Below are positions 24,401 through 32,580 of a stretch of DNA of 57,437 bases, piece by piece. The notes under the pieces are model-generated. The model was not told the DNA's origin and did no database searches. It was given only the letters and a program-made list of their open reading frames with translations. How positions within the stretch are numbered: position 1 is the stretch's first letter; each line of letters opens with the position of its first letter. The translations under genes were made by a program, and so were the position numbers. Origin of the DNA: a virus. Location: the IMG/VR virus record IMGVR_UViG_3300018481_000008, positions 1 through 57,437 of that record. One strand, 5' to 3'.

Positions 24401-27092
24401 CGCGCTGTGCATCTAACTGTGCCTGCTTAAAGTCGATGAGTGCAGCGCCAGTACCTCCAAACCTTGCAGCCGCCCTTTGTGGCGCTTCCATCTGTAGTGT
24501 GATGTTCTTGGTTTCCTGTGCTGCTTTCTTAACACCGTCCATATGACGCTTCCATAGATAAGCACCACCAGCAGCAGCGGCAATTGCAGCACCAGCTACC
24601 CACAGTGGCCCAGGAATTGCTAATGCCGCACTACTAGCAAGGAACAGTGTTTTCTGTAGTTTAGATGCACCGGCTGTAGCAGGGCCAATAGCCTTTAACG
24701 TCTTAGTTGCGCCCTGTCCTCTAGCGAACATACCTGCTAGACCACCTAACCCTGCTGCGCCTGTACCTGCTGCTTGTGCCACGGACGCCATTACATACGC
24801 ATTGCGTACTGCGAGGATCGCTCTAGATAGCTTTAGCGCACCAGCAGTAGCAATAGCGAACATCGCAATCCATCCCCACTTACCCTGATCGGTAAGACCA
24901 AAGAATGCTTCGATAATCGTGTTGAGTCCATCCCATTCACCAGTGAGCATAGCGATTGCTGCGCTAACTGCAAAGAACCCTACTCCTAGAGCAACAAAGA
25001 GTAGTCGTGCTTTAGCTAGTGCCGCTGCAATACGGATAAGTGGACCGAGTAGGAACATAGCGGCCGATGCTAGTCCTACGATCCCCACAGTGATTGCAGC
25101 GATATGTACGATGTTTGCCCTTAGTGCGGGATCAAGGTCTTGGAACCAGTCTACTAGCTTCTGAATGTGCGGAGCCAGTTTAAGAATTTCCGGTAGTACG
25201 TTGGCACCGATCATTAGAGCAATAGCTCTTAGCTGATTGATGAACTTCTCCCACCGGACTCCTGTGGTTTCCTCCATCGTCTTAAGCGAACGCTTGAACT
25301 CGTTATTGTCCGTAGTGACCTTACGAAGAATGCGCTGATAGCCGGTAAGGTTACGAGCAAGGAACACGAATGCGCGACGTGCCATTACTGTACCTTCTGC
25401 ATTCCCCACAGTCTTGAAGAACTGCATTAGAGCTAGGTCGCTCTTAGTAATGTCCGGTCGCTTACGAACGATGTTGCCGATGATCTTATCTAGCTGGAAC
25501 ATTCTACCACTAGAGTCGGCAACTTCAATTCCTAGCTTCTTTAGTCCCTCTACCATCTTAGGCCGTGTTAGGACTTCCATGAGTCGCGGAATACCAACAC
25601 GCGCTTTCGCTACGCCTAGTGGCTTAGAGAGAAATGCGAACGTACCTAGTGTAGTATCTAGGGTCTGTCCTGCTGCTTTTGCCGCAGGCGTCAATGTTGT
25701 CAGGGACTCATTTAGTTCTGCGAATGACATACGACCGAAACGAACCGCAGCGAACATGCGGTTTAGGATACGCTCTACGTTAGCCGCTGTAGGAGCGATG
25801 TTATCGAATGCAGAGAGTACGCCGATAACGCCTTCTGCTACGTCAGTAATTGGAGTCGATCCAGCGATAGCTGCATCACTGAATAGACGTAGCATCTTAG
25901 TGCCCTGCCCTAGTCCCTTACGACTATCTCCTAGCTGGTCAATCGTAGAGAACAGGTTGTAGGCTGCTGCATTGATATCATCCATGCTAGACGTACCACT
26001 AGCCTGAATATCAATGAATGCGCGCTGTAGGTACTTACTGTTGCTTACGATGGTCTTGGTAGTACGACCAAAGTTCTCATCTACCTTACCAGTCTGTGTA
26101 GCAACGAGCGTTACGTTCTTCTCAAACATTGCTGCTTGATGTGCAGCGTAAGCTAGTCCACCGCCGAATACGAGGAAGGCGTACTGTCCAACACGACCTA
26201 GATGCTGAACAGTACGACCTAGCGTACTAATAGGCTCAAACCGCGCAGCACGAATTTCCTTACTAAGTGCCCTCTGCTGCTGTTGGGCCATTGCGTACTG
26301 AGTAGCTACACCTGCTAGCTCAGAACGAAGGATATGCGCGCGGTTAGCAAGTTTGATGTGATCGGAAGCTAGCCCCTGTTGCGCCTTAGCTAGCTTTGCT
26401 GCTTCTAGGTTGGTGGAACGATACTTCTCACCTAGAGCGCCACCAGCCGCAATCTGTTGATTAATAGCTCGGTTCGTATTCTTAGCGTTTGCTGCCAATT
26501 CTTCCTGGCGCATACTATTCGCCGTGAGCATCCTGTCTAGGAGCGTCAAACGAGCGCGAGCATCTGCAATGCCAGCCTTAGAGCCTAAGTCGGCTTCACT
26601 TCCCTTCATCTTAGCTAGCCCGCCACCTTCTCTAAGCATAGTACGGCGGGACTTAACTAGAGCCTCTTCTGCTTTCATAGCTCTAGCTTGTCTAGCGTAC
26701 AGACGTAGCCTCTGCGTTTCTCTACGGAATTGATCGTTACTGATCTTGTTCAAACGATCCTGTTGTAGACCGATCTGTCTACTGATGTTGCCCCAATTGC
26801 GTAGAGCCGTACTACGCTTGCGTTCAATATCCGCAGCTTGCTTCTGTAGTTGTAGTGCTCTACGTTCTAGAGCAATACGACGTGAGCCTGACGTAATATC
26901 GGCAAGCTCATTACGGGCACGTAGCCCCTGACGCATTAGAGTCTGCTGCTTTAGCAGCATTTTCTGCTGTTGGATCTGCAAGTTACGATGCTTGCCCAAA
27001 GCAGACAAGTCTTTGCCGACTCGTCTTAATGCGCCAGAGGCTTGGTTCTGCGCCCTGACAATAAGCAGCATTTCTGATAAATGCCTTGCCAT
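21417..27092 (-). CDS. Tail tape measure protein
   Basis: 1,891 residues, the longest gene. The N-terminal 290 residues are charged coiled coil. A TP901-type core follows (FEKNVTLVATQTGKV, then FAELNESLTTLTPAAKAAGQ). Hydrophobic segments lie near residues 660-720 and 830-860, and long helical repeats fill the rest. If mostly helical at about 0.15 nm per residue the tail would be roughly 280 nm, long for a siphovirus. The start follows a weak ribosome site seven bases after the chaperone extension stop. Confidence 0.93.
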   Translation of the reverse strand: MARHLSEMLLIVRAQNQASGALRRVGKDLSALGKHRNLQIQQQKMLLKQQTLMRQGLRARNELADITSGSRRIALERRALQLQKQAADIERKRSTALRNWGNISRQIGLQQDRLNKISNDQFRRETQRLRLYARQARAMKAEEALVKSRRTMLREGGGLAKMKGSEADLGSKAGIADARARLTLLDRMLTANSMRQEELAANAKNTNRAINQQIAAGGALGEKYRSTNLEAAKLAKAQQGLASDHIKLANRAHILRSELAGVATQYAMAQQQQRALSKEIRAARFEPISTLGRTVQHLGRVGQYAFLVFGGGLAYAAHQAAMFEKNVTLVATQTGKVDENFGRTTKTIVSNSKYLQRAFIDIQASGTSSMDDINAAAYNLFSTIDQLGDSRKGLGQGTKMLRLFSDAAIAGSTPITDVAEGVIGVLSAFDNIAPTAANVERILNRMFAAVRFGRMSFAELNESLTTLTPAAKAAGQTLDTTLGTFAFLSKPLGVAKARVGIPRLMEVLTRPKMVEGLKKLGIEVADSSGRMFQLDKIIGNIVRKRPDITKSDLALMQFFKTVGNAEGTVMARRAFVFLARNLTGYQRILRKVTTDNNEFKRSLKTMEETTGVRWEKFINQLRAIALMIGANVLPEILKLAPHIQKLVDWFQDLDPALRANIVHIAAITVGIVGLASAAMFLLGPLIRIAAALAKARLLFVALGVGFFAVSAAIAMLTGEWDGLNTIIEAFFGLTDQGKWGWIAMFAIATAGALKLSRAILAVRNAYVMASVAQAAGTGAAGLGGLAGMFARGQGATKTLKAIGPATAGASKLQKTLFLASSAALAIPGPLWVAGAAIAAAAGGAYLWKRHMDGVKKAAQETKNITLQMEAPQRAAARFGGTGAALIDFKQAQLDAQRVKKTIADLQRQLKTAKGGERSEIQLQLNQAFIDRARVLANLTTTYNNLRVATGGFSDYLARQRIALAQLGTAQLKHAELLQRRKVLEQQLAATPPRGRGLVAAELDRLNQKIAASERQIKSWATEVNRGSLTAQTSFNKVITVLQNMNMLPKNITADMRRMAMDFQRQTGKLMTPDQLNKFFKIALNLDTGAANTKMRTFIGKWRAEKIKLSADIKIAAGKANQLTNAEILSQGKGPLKKGVLNIPTKLSKPKLAPGWMGGLKIPPIIPKAKPGPARTTIENAFKSPIKQSITVSIPNMGILASLGASIASGVAAGIYSSDAVSNAMAAIVARARAAGGEAAGEGSPAKLFIPLGQSMIDGIIKGLLQKEKIEKTASLVMDLFNGAFLQKKNQKIEAIGDTGVFSQLKLDKYLQQQKDALAKFKKSKKQIDKIRADEFGEKAAKMRLRKGLSFGDLLKDAKGQVRDMLAFNKSLDQLKRKGAPRGLLDDLRELGIDGLKYIKLLATASPAEFKKYIRAWNQMQGQIRRSQIESLEDIKNWKQNTLDQLKDFKETAANKLLDTWNELHDIAENNMGPLFQGLENKIGEGFKSATEEWQTQVDDYRSQIEDLQGQIREVHDSMQQALGQLFAGEFLQNDPGVASKKEWGVALGFDDLFQDLKGQVGRFKDWQSTLTSLAGKLPADLAAQLKELGPEALDSLKILDNATAEQIAEYVKLWREGQDAVGQATLNATKELAANIVSLTDVLNNLLNQAPKALTGADVISGLRTQIAGFDTFEKVLDDLRKRGLPEEIIKQLAQMGPEGLPYMNALNSMTQTELNQYVSLWKTAQEKVNTATNKLMQDQLDIWYRHGANVASAIIAGVASEQQALLNFFGNLFQNLLEGKMPNMPGVTPGSPLPSGAVPIGGMGGAGGGQFYRLPDGTIIDSNGKVISSGTGGSGGGAASQPMAMTSTTAASVPASTTTIQIGPVHAVQSESLEQVLSRAAFNVRNTFAE

Positions 27093-27098
27093 TACCTA

Positions 27099-27356
27099 CT
27101 AACTGTTACCCTTCGGATTACGTTGTTTGTGTTCATGGTACGCATTACGTGCTCTTAGGACTGTTTGCATCTTTGTCATGTGGGATGGTAGCTGTTGGAA
27201 CACTCCACCAGGATTAGGCAAACAACCCATCGTTTCGCAGAAGAACGTAATGTTCACCCAATACGCTACGTGAGCTATGAAACTTCCGTCGGCTCCGCTT
27301 CTTTCAAGTGTGGACTTCCGTCCTGCGATGAGTAAGAGTGCAATGTCGTAAAATCC
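27099..27356 (-). CDS. Minus-1 frameshift extension of the tail assembly chaperone
   Basis: From the slippery heptamer GGATTTT (plus 27350-27356) the minus-1 frame is open for 85 codons to TAG at 27099-27101. It reads GFYDIALLLIAGRKSTLE, then HVAYWVNITFFC, then MQTVLRARNAYHEHKQR, a protein-like sequence without its own start site. This is the G-T arrangement of siphoviral tail chaperones lying just upstream of the tape measure gene. GGATTTT is a known viral frameshift heptamer (dianthoviruses). Confidence 0.78.
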   Translation of the reverse strand, partial: GFYDIALLLIAGRKSTLERSGADGSFIAHVAYWVNITFFCETMGCLPNPGGVFQQLPSHMTKMQTVLRARNAYHEHKQRNPKGNS

Positions 27357-27781
27357 TCTTCATCCTCATCTTCCTCCGGCTCGTTAAGCTCAGTAAGAAT
27401 GCGGTCGATTTCAATACCGACTTTAGGATCGAGGTTCTTTACGTGAATGGGATTAGTGAAATCTAGCTTCTGCCCATCCTTAGTAGCAAGGTTGTGATCT
27501 ACGATGCAGTAGGCAAAGTCGTGATTAGCCATCCAAGCAGAAAGTGTCTTTAACTCAATCTTCTGAGTCTCAGGTTCATCCTGCCTAATTGACTTCTTTC
27601 GCTTATTACCACGCTGTACCTCTAGCTCCATGCCCATTTCTGTACCCTTGTCTCTACGGTCTAGAACCATACCGTAAGGAAGTGGACGGGCTACAATGAA
27701 GCCTGCTTCTAGATCATCTTCTGCCGGAAGGCTCCTTAGCTCAAACCGCTGTGGTTCAGTAGTAACTGTTGCGACGCGCAT
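27275..27781 (-). CDS. Tail assembly chaperone (G-like)
   Basis: 168 residues from ATG 27781, with GGAGAG upstream. An earlier ATG at 27844 lies in a hairpin and lacks a ribosome site. Mixed alpha/beta, ending in a very acidic run (EPEEDEDEED) exactly at the frameshift site. In the zero frame it continues 24 residues to TAG. Binds the tape measure during tail assembly. Confidence 0.75.
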   Translation of the reverse strand: MRVATVTTEPQRFELRSLPAEDDLEAGFIVARPLPYGMVLDRRDKGTEMGMELEVQRGNKRKKSIRQDEPETQKIELKTLSAWMANHDFAYCIVDHNLATKDGQKLDFTNPIHVKNLDPKVGIEIDRILTELNEPEEDEDEEDFTTLHSYSSQDGSPHLKEAEPTEVS

Positions 27782-27810
27782 ATCGTTCTCTCCTGTTCTC
27801 TCCTGTAGTT

Positions 27811-27844
27811 GTGCCCCCACCCACAAGCGGCGCGGTGGGGGCAC
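27811..27844 (-). other. 10-bp GC hairpin between tail tube and chaperone genes
   Basis: GTGCCCCCAC 27811-27820 pairs perfectly with GTGGGGGCAC 27835-27844. No T-run. Its place after the highly expressed tail tube gene suggests mRNA 3'-end protection or partial termination. Confidence 0.6.
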
Positions 27845-27858
27845 ACTTGATAAACCAA

Positions 27859-28869
27859 TTAGACGATTGTTGTAACCTGTGTCTTGACCGTAACTGAGTA
27901 GGCATCGCCACCTGCAATACCAAGCATACGACCTTCTGTGTCTGCGGCTACTAGATCACCCATCCCTTCTAGCGGAATGCTATACGTGTTGAAGAAGTAG
28001 TTGTTAGCCTGTAGCTCTACTCCGTGTGTTGCAGCAGCTAGTGTTGCACCACCTGTAAGCGATGAGATACGAATAGCACGCTTGTTGGTAGCCTTGAAGA
28101 AGTCGTAATCAGCGCGGGTTAGGAAGTCAATCTCTGCACTTACTGTACCCTCAGTGATTCCAAAGCTGATGTACGATGCACTTCTGTCCTGACGAATACG
28201 ATTCTGTGCTTCTGCATTGAAGTTAACTCCGAACGTGATACCGTTATGGTTAACGTCAGCAGCGGCAGCGAACGCCGGTGCAGCACCAGCAGTATCAAGC
28301 TTAAGCACATGAGAGTCGGCACCATATAGCTTAGGTGCGACCCATGCCTCAGTAGGATCAGCCGCTACTGCTTCACTCAAACCAAAGATATTGAGCGTAG
28401 CCATTAGAATACCGCTATCGGTATCAATGCTGAATTCAAAACCGCCCAAAGCGCATCCGGTATAACCGAACACTTCACCGTTACGTACAACAGTGATGGA
28501 AGCAGTTTTCTGCGTTGACGGACCGGCTGCTGTAGACGCCGTACCTGCTGAGTTAGGTGTGAACTTGTATGTCCACGGAGTTGCTGCACCAGTCTTAACG
28601 ACTGTGTGCCTACCAAGATAGAGGAAGTAGACGATAAGCTCGGGGTCCACTTCCATTTCGATATCGCCCTCTACATGGTAGTAGGAAGGCTTTGCTTCTG
28701 TATGAATACTCTGCTGACGAATCTGCTCACTGAGGTACTTTTCCTCAGTATACTCTAGAGACTCTGAAATGATGGGAATGTAGATAGTTGGAGGTACATA
28801 CGTTCCCATTGTAGTCTCAAAAGCAATGCCGACAGAACCGCCACCACCTAGTCCTGGTGTTAGTGCCAT
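27859..28869 (-). CDS. Major tail tube protein
   Basis: 336 residues. A GGGGSVGIAFETTMGTYVPP start and YYHVEGDIEMEVDPELIVYFLY are typical of siphoviral tail tube proteins, which open with an ExxxGT segment. Beta-rich throughout. Located between completion proteins and chaperone, the standard position. Confidence 0.85.
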   Translation of the reverse strand: MALTPGLGGGGSVGIAFETTMGTYVPPTIYIPIISESLEYTEEKYLSEQIRQQSIHTEAKPSYYHVEGDIEMEVDPELIVYFLYLGRHTVVKTGAATPWTYKFTPNSAGTASTAAGPSTQKTASITVVRNGEVFGYTGCALGGFEFSIDTDSGILMATLNIFGLSEAVAADPTEAWVAPKLYGADSHVLKLDTAGAAPAFAAAADVNHNGITFGVNFNAEAQNRIRQDRSASYISFGITEGTVSAEIDFLTRADYDFFKATNKRAIRISSLTGGATLAAATHGVELQANNYFFNTYSIPLEGMGDLVAADTEGRMLGIAGGDAYSVTVKTQVTTIV

Positions 28870-29198
28870 TAGCTGCTGCTCCCTTCACTTGCTGCGGGTT
28901 CTGCGGGTGGTGCTGACTCTAACTCTTCTGCTAGTTCCTCGTTAGCCGTAAAATGGAATGAGGGCGCAGGGAACATATCCTCTACTGCCTTAGTACCATG
29001 TTTCGGATTACCACTGATCTTCACGTATGGGCTATCACCAGCCCAATCCTTTACTGACTTGTGATGCCTACCGACGAATGCAAGCTCCTGTTCGTCGTCT
29101 AACTCTACACTTCCACCATTCTCAACAAGCACACCACCGATATCTAGTTCAGTGCCCTTGTCCATATTAGGGAAGTCTGCTGCGATCTTAACTCCCAT
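28869..29198 (-). CDS. Small virion-region protein
   Basis: 109 residues from ATG 29198, with AGGAGG upstream. Short beta-rich N-terminus, then an acidic alanine-proline-rich tail. Stop and next start overlap. Probably a tail or head-tail component; unrecognised. Confidence 0.6.
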   Translation of the reverse strand: MGVKIAADFPNMDKGTELDIGGVLVENGGSVELDDEQELAFVGRHHKSVKDWAGDSPYVKISGNPKHGTKAVEDMFPAPSFHFTANEELAEELESAPPAEPAASEGSSS

Positions 29199-29206
29199 TG
29201 TTCCTC

Positions 29207-29644
29207 CTAGTATGGCGCACGACTCTCTCCGTTCCAAATCAACATCGTTGCTACATTAGCAACACCCTTAGCGTCTGCAATAGTACCTGGGCGTTCCGAT
29301 AGGACGTGACCAAAGATTACGCCACCACCGAGCGTATAATCCTCATGTAGCTTGTTTCGGATTCCCGCTGCTAGCTGCATATCCTCCTTTGTTCGTGTCC
29401 TATGGCTTGCTGTCATCCTTGCGTGATAGACTTCTAGCTGTACGATGAATTCCAGTTTATATGTCCGTGTGGTGTGCAACGACCGCGTGATGGGCACATT
29501 GTATGAAACCACCACAGCGGGGTAGTGAGGCAGTAACCGCTCGTCAGCATATCCTACAAACTTGATGCCTAGAGTCCCCTTGTTACTGTCTATCAACGTA
29601 TAGATATGATCTAGCAATTCCTCCGGTTCAGTAAAGTATGGCAT
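29207..29644 (-). CDS. Tail terminator / completion protein
   Basis: 145 residues. Layout (helical start, LPHYPAVVVSYN, YKLEFIVQLEVYHA) and position match tail-terminator proteins that cap the tube before joining to the head. Starts on the last base of the preceding stop. Confidence 0.65.
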   Translation of the reverse strand: MPYFTEPEELLDHIYTLIDSNKGTLGIKFVGYADERLLPHYPAVVVSYNVPITRSLHTTRTYKLEFIVQLEVYHARMTASHRTRTKEDMQLAAGIRNKLHEDYTLGGGVIFGHVLSERPGTIADAKGVANVATMLIWNGESRAPY

Positions 29645-30291
29645 TAGTCGTCGAGTGGAGCAAATTTACCAATGTGCCGCTTTGCATGACGGAAGTATGG
29701 CTTTCCTAGTGTTGAAACAGCGAATGCTACCTCTCCATCGAACCAAGCATAAAATGCTGCATCCATCCTAAACTGTGCCGAGGTACTAATACCGAGGAAC
29801 GTTCTTGGCGGTAGAACGTTCTCTCCTGGCAACGATCCAAATTCATCATCTTCAAGCAATTCAAAGTCTAGTCTAAATTGCTTGTTAGCTGCTTTGTTCT
29901 CTTCCCCCTGGGTACGTTTAGCACCAAAGTTGTTCCACATACCCCATTCAGGAATCCCACTAGTGTCAATGAACAGACCTTGATTAGTAGGAACGTAGGC
30001 TGATCTTTGACTAATTGCTTCTAGCGTATCTCCTGATCTTACCAACATACCGCCGATGTTGTTCGCTAGTGCGTCTGCAATGTAGCTTACTCTCCATGCA
30101 GGCCAAGGTTCTCCATCGGGGCTTGTTTTTGTAGCGAATCTTTCCTGAATATCTACGCGAGCTAATTCTCCTGCTACCGCCATAGGCTCAACCATTTCTT
30201 CTAGTTCATCAGCAAGCCTGATTAATGCACGCCTAACCTCTGTTGGTGTGGGCTTTGCCCAAACGTAATCCCACGTAGTGAATATGGACAC
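29644..30291 (-). CDS. Virion morphogenesis protein (HK97 gp10 / gpG-like)
   Basis: 215 residues. A long helix followed by ERFATKTSPDGEPWPAW is characteristic of phage virion-morphogenesis and gp10-like head-tail joining proteins. Confidence 0.7.
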   Translation of the reverse strand: MSIFTTWDYVWAKPTPTEVRRALIRLADELEEMVEPMAVAGELARVDIQERFATKTSPDGEPWPAWRVSYIADALANNIGGMLVRSGDTLEAISQRSAYVPTNQGLFIDTSGIPEWGMWNNFGAKRTQGEENKAANKQFRLDFELLEDDEFGSLPGENVLPPRTFLGISTSAQFRMDAAFYAWFDGEVAFAVSTLGKPYFRHAKRHIGKFAPLDD

Positions 30292-30294
30292 AAC

Positions 30295-30735
30295 CTAAAA
30301 CTCCATATCCATTGTAAACTTAGGAGCAGGCAACTGAACGTAGTTAGCTTCTGTTAGCCTAGCACCCGTATCTACTGTTTCGTCTACCTCGGGCAAAGTC
30401 AATTCACCAGTTACGATCATTTCAAGCATCTGCATTGCTTCCAGATACTTCAAGCGAGCGTAATCAGCATCTTCTGGCCAATCCTGCGCTAGCCTATTGC
30501 GGTACATCAATGCCGCTACTAAGCGACCACCGATAGCTCTAATGGTTTCAGGTGTAGAAGTAGGGCTGTTCCAACCGGCTAGGGTTAGGGGAGAGAACGT
30601 TCCACTCAAACGACCCTTAATGATGCGTTCAGAATCTAGCTTAGCTTTCGCTACGTCCTGTGGGTAATCGGCCAGTAGAAACTTGTCTACCGGAAGATGT
30701 ACCTGCACATCATCGTCGTGAATGAAAGATGCCAT
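30295..30735 (-). CDS. Head-tail connector
   Basis: 146 residues, mostly helical. Position directly after the capsid genes and the pattern fit gp6/DUF1320-like connector or adaptor proteins. Confidence 0.62.
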   Translation of the reverse strand: MASFIHDDDVQVHLPVDKFLLADYPQDVAKAKLDSERIIKGRLSGTFSPLTLAGWNSPTSTPETIRAIGGRLVAALMYRNRLAQDWPEDADYARLKYLEAMQMLEMIVTGELTLPEVDETVDTGARLTEANYVQLPAPKFTMDMEF

Positions 30736-30751
30736 TCTCTCCCCTACCTAG

Positions 30752-31141
30752 TTACTTCTTCTCTTCTGCCTTAGCAGGCTTAGTTTCTGCGGCCTTCTCA
30801 ACTAGAGATTCCTCAGAATCCATTGCACCTGCTACCTGTGCCGTAAGTAGTTCCTCCTGTGAAGAGGCTGCTTCTGCTAGCTTCTTCTGTAGATGGACTA
30901 CCGGGCTATCCGTTGATCCAGCAGGCATATCAGGATACGGATACGGACGTGCAACACCCGCTTCTACCCATGCTTCCCATTCTTCCTCTGAGGAAGCATC
31001 GGACTCGCTAATCTCTTCACCGACAGTCTTGATGTTACGGCTGCTAATCACGTTACGCTCTCCACCGTTCGGAGTACGTACCGTAGCCGATTCACCACCA
31101 TCGTAGAGATTGGACCAAAGATAGTGCTGTCCCTTTGCCAT
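30752..31141 (-). CDS. Hypothetical head-region protein with acidic/lysine tail
   Basis: 129 residues. The N-terminal 30 residues are strand-rich (YDGGESATVRTPNGGER). The rest is E/S/A-rich with a KPAKAEEKK end. Immediately downstream of the capsid gene. Unrecognised. Confidence 0.6.
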   Translation of the reverse strand: MAKGQHYLWSNLYDGGESATVRTPNGGERNVISSRNIKTVGEEISESDASSEEEWEAWVEAGVARPYPYPDMPAGSTDSPVVHLQKKLAEAASSQEELLTAQVAGAMDSEESLVEKAAETKPAKAEEKK

Positions 31142-31158
31142 TTCCGATTACCTCCCTT

Positions 31159-32157
31159 CTACCATGCCGAGGCGCTAAACGCCGTCTTGATGATGTAACC
31201 TGCCATACCTGAAACAACCTTTGCATCGTAGCGCATGGACTTACGTACTAGGTCTGACTTACGACCTTCCTCACGCCACCTATCGACAGGGCCGATAGTA
31301 CCATCGGGGTAGCGAACCGCAAACGTCTTACCGAACGTAAGAGTATTGAGGTTTGGTTCCGGCTCGACATAACCGATAAACACGTCCTTACCCCACAGTG
31401 AGGTAATAGACTCGGCTGCGTCGATATTATCTGCCGCATTGTACTTTGAATCGACTGTAAGCACAGTACCCTCAAAGCCCACTAGCTTCCGCCACGCTTC
31501 ATCATCCATTAGCGAGAAGTTGATGAAGCGAGCAACAATGTCCGGGTGTGACTCTAGCCACGGAACACCCTCAGTTGGAATTGCCATGAGGTTAGGCGGA
31601 CGACCAATGAGATTAGTCACCTTCTGCACAGCAGCCCGGATAATGTCAATCGGATTGCTTGTTGCACCTGCGTAGTTATCCCACTGATCTGCTGCTGCTA
31701 GCGTGATGGTTGAACCACCAGGGTAGTTAGCAGTATTGCGTACTGTGTCAGCTACTAGCTTCTCGTGCCTAAGCAGGATTGCTGTAGTAACTGCCTCAGT
31801 AGCATCCTCCATCGGATCAATCTGTAGAGGCCCACCGAATGCATCATTAGCAAGACCACCGGACGAATTGAGGAACTGATCTTCTTCATCGTGTACGGGA
31901 GACTGTAGTGAGTGCTCCTGTGTGCGATAAACGTCCTCACTCCACTTACGACCGGCGATTTCGTTTGCAACCGTACCAGGCTCTCTACGATCAGGATGCA
32001 TCAACCAGTGTGAACGGTCGAATACCCTGTATCGTCCAGAGGGTGAAGTTACTTCAACGAACGGCATAATCCGCTGACCGTAGAGGTTCTGCGGTGCGTA
32101 CCCTAACGAGAAGTTAGTGAGTAGCGGATCACTGTATAGTGTACCGGGATCGTACAT
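31159..32157 (-). CDS. Major capsid protein
   Basis: 332 residues in the order protease, decoration, capsid. LTNFSLGYAPQNLYGQRIMP, ATEAVTTAILLRHEKLVADTV and the central IDIIRAAVQKVTNLIGRPPN segment are like HK97-fold capsid proteins of the E-like group. No delta domain is visible; scaffolding is probably supplied by the protease fusion upstream. Confidence 0.88.
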   Translation of the reverse strand: MYDPGTLYSDPLLTNFSLGYAPQNLYGQRIMPFVEVTSPSGRYRVFDRSHWLMHPDRREPGTVANEIAGRKWSEDVYRTQEHSLQSPVHDEEDQFLNSSGGLANDAFGGPLQIDPMEDATEAVTTAILLRHEKLVADTVRNTANYPGGSTITLAAADQWDNYAGATSNPIDIIRAAVQKVTNLIGRPPNLMAIPTEGVPWLESHPDIVARFINFSLMDDEAWRKLVGFEGTVLTVDSKYNAADNIDAAESITSLWGKDVFIGYVEPEPNLNTLTFGKTFAVRYPDGTIGPVDRWREEGRKSDLVRKSMRYDAKVVSGMAGYIIKTAFSASAW

Positions 32158-32178
32158 TTAATCAATTCACCCCCTCTA

Positions 32179-32562
32179 TTACGGATGCAGGAAGCCAGGA
32201 ATAACAAGCTGAACTCTAGCTCGCTCACCGGCATTTGATGTAGGTTCAACACACATACCAACTACACGCTCACCAGCAGCGCCAGTCTTACAGCGACCAT
32301 CAGAAGCCATTGTGACTAGTGCTCCTACAGCGATAGCGGCAGAGCATTCCCATTCGGTAGCACCCATGACTCTTACGGATGCACCCTTACCCTTAGTAAT
32401 TTCACCAGCGGATACAGCTACCTGCGTTACACCGGCGATCTGATCGGTTGCGGCTGTTACGGGAGTAACAGTTTCTTCTGCGGAGAACTTAACGCCACGG
32501 AACTTCGCTAGTGCTGCCGCAACGTTATAGCCCTTGTCCATTACATAGTTGCCAGTTGCCAT
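32179..32562 (-). CDS. Head decoration protein (DUF2190-like)
   Basis: 127 residues, alanine/glycine/valine-rich beta structure with GVTQVAVSAGEITKGKGASV and LVTMASDGRCKTGAAGERVV, the pattern of DUF2190 decoration proteins encoded beside capsid genes. Confidence 0.8.
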   Translation of the reverse strand: MATGNYVMDKGYNVAAALAKFRGVKFSAEETVTPVTAATDQIAGVTQVAVSAGEITKGKGASVRVMGATEWECSAAIAVGALVTMASDGRCKTGAAGERVVGMCVEPTSNAGERARVQLVIPGFLHP

Positions 32563-32580
32563 TTGCTTCTGTCACCCCCT

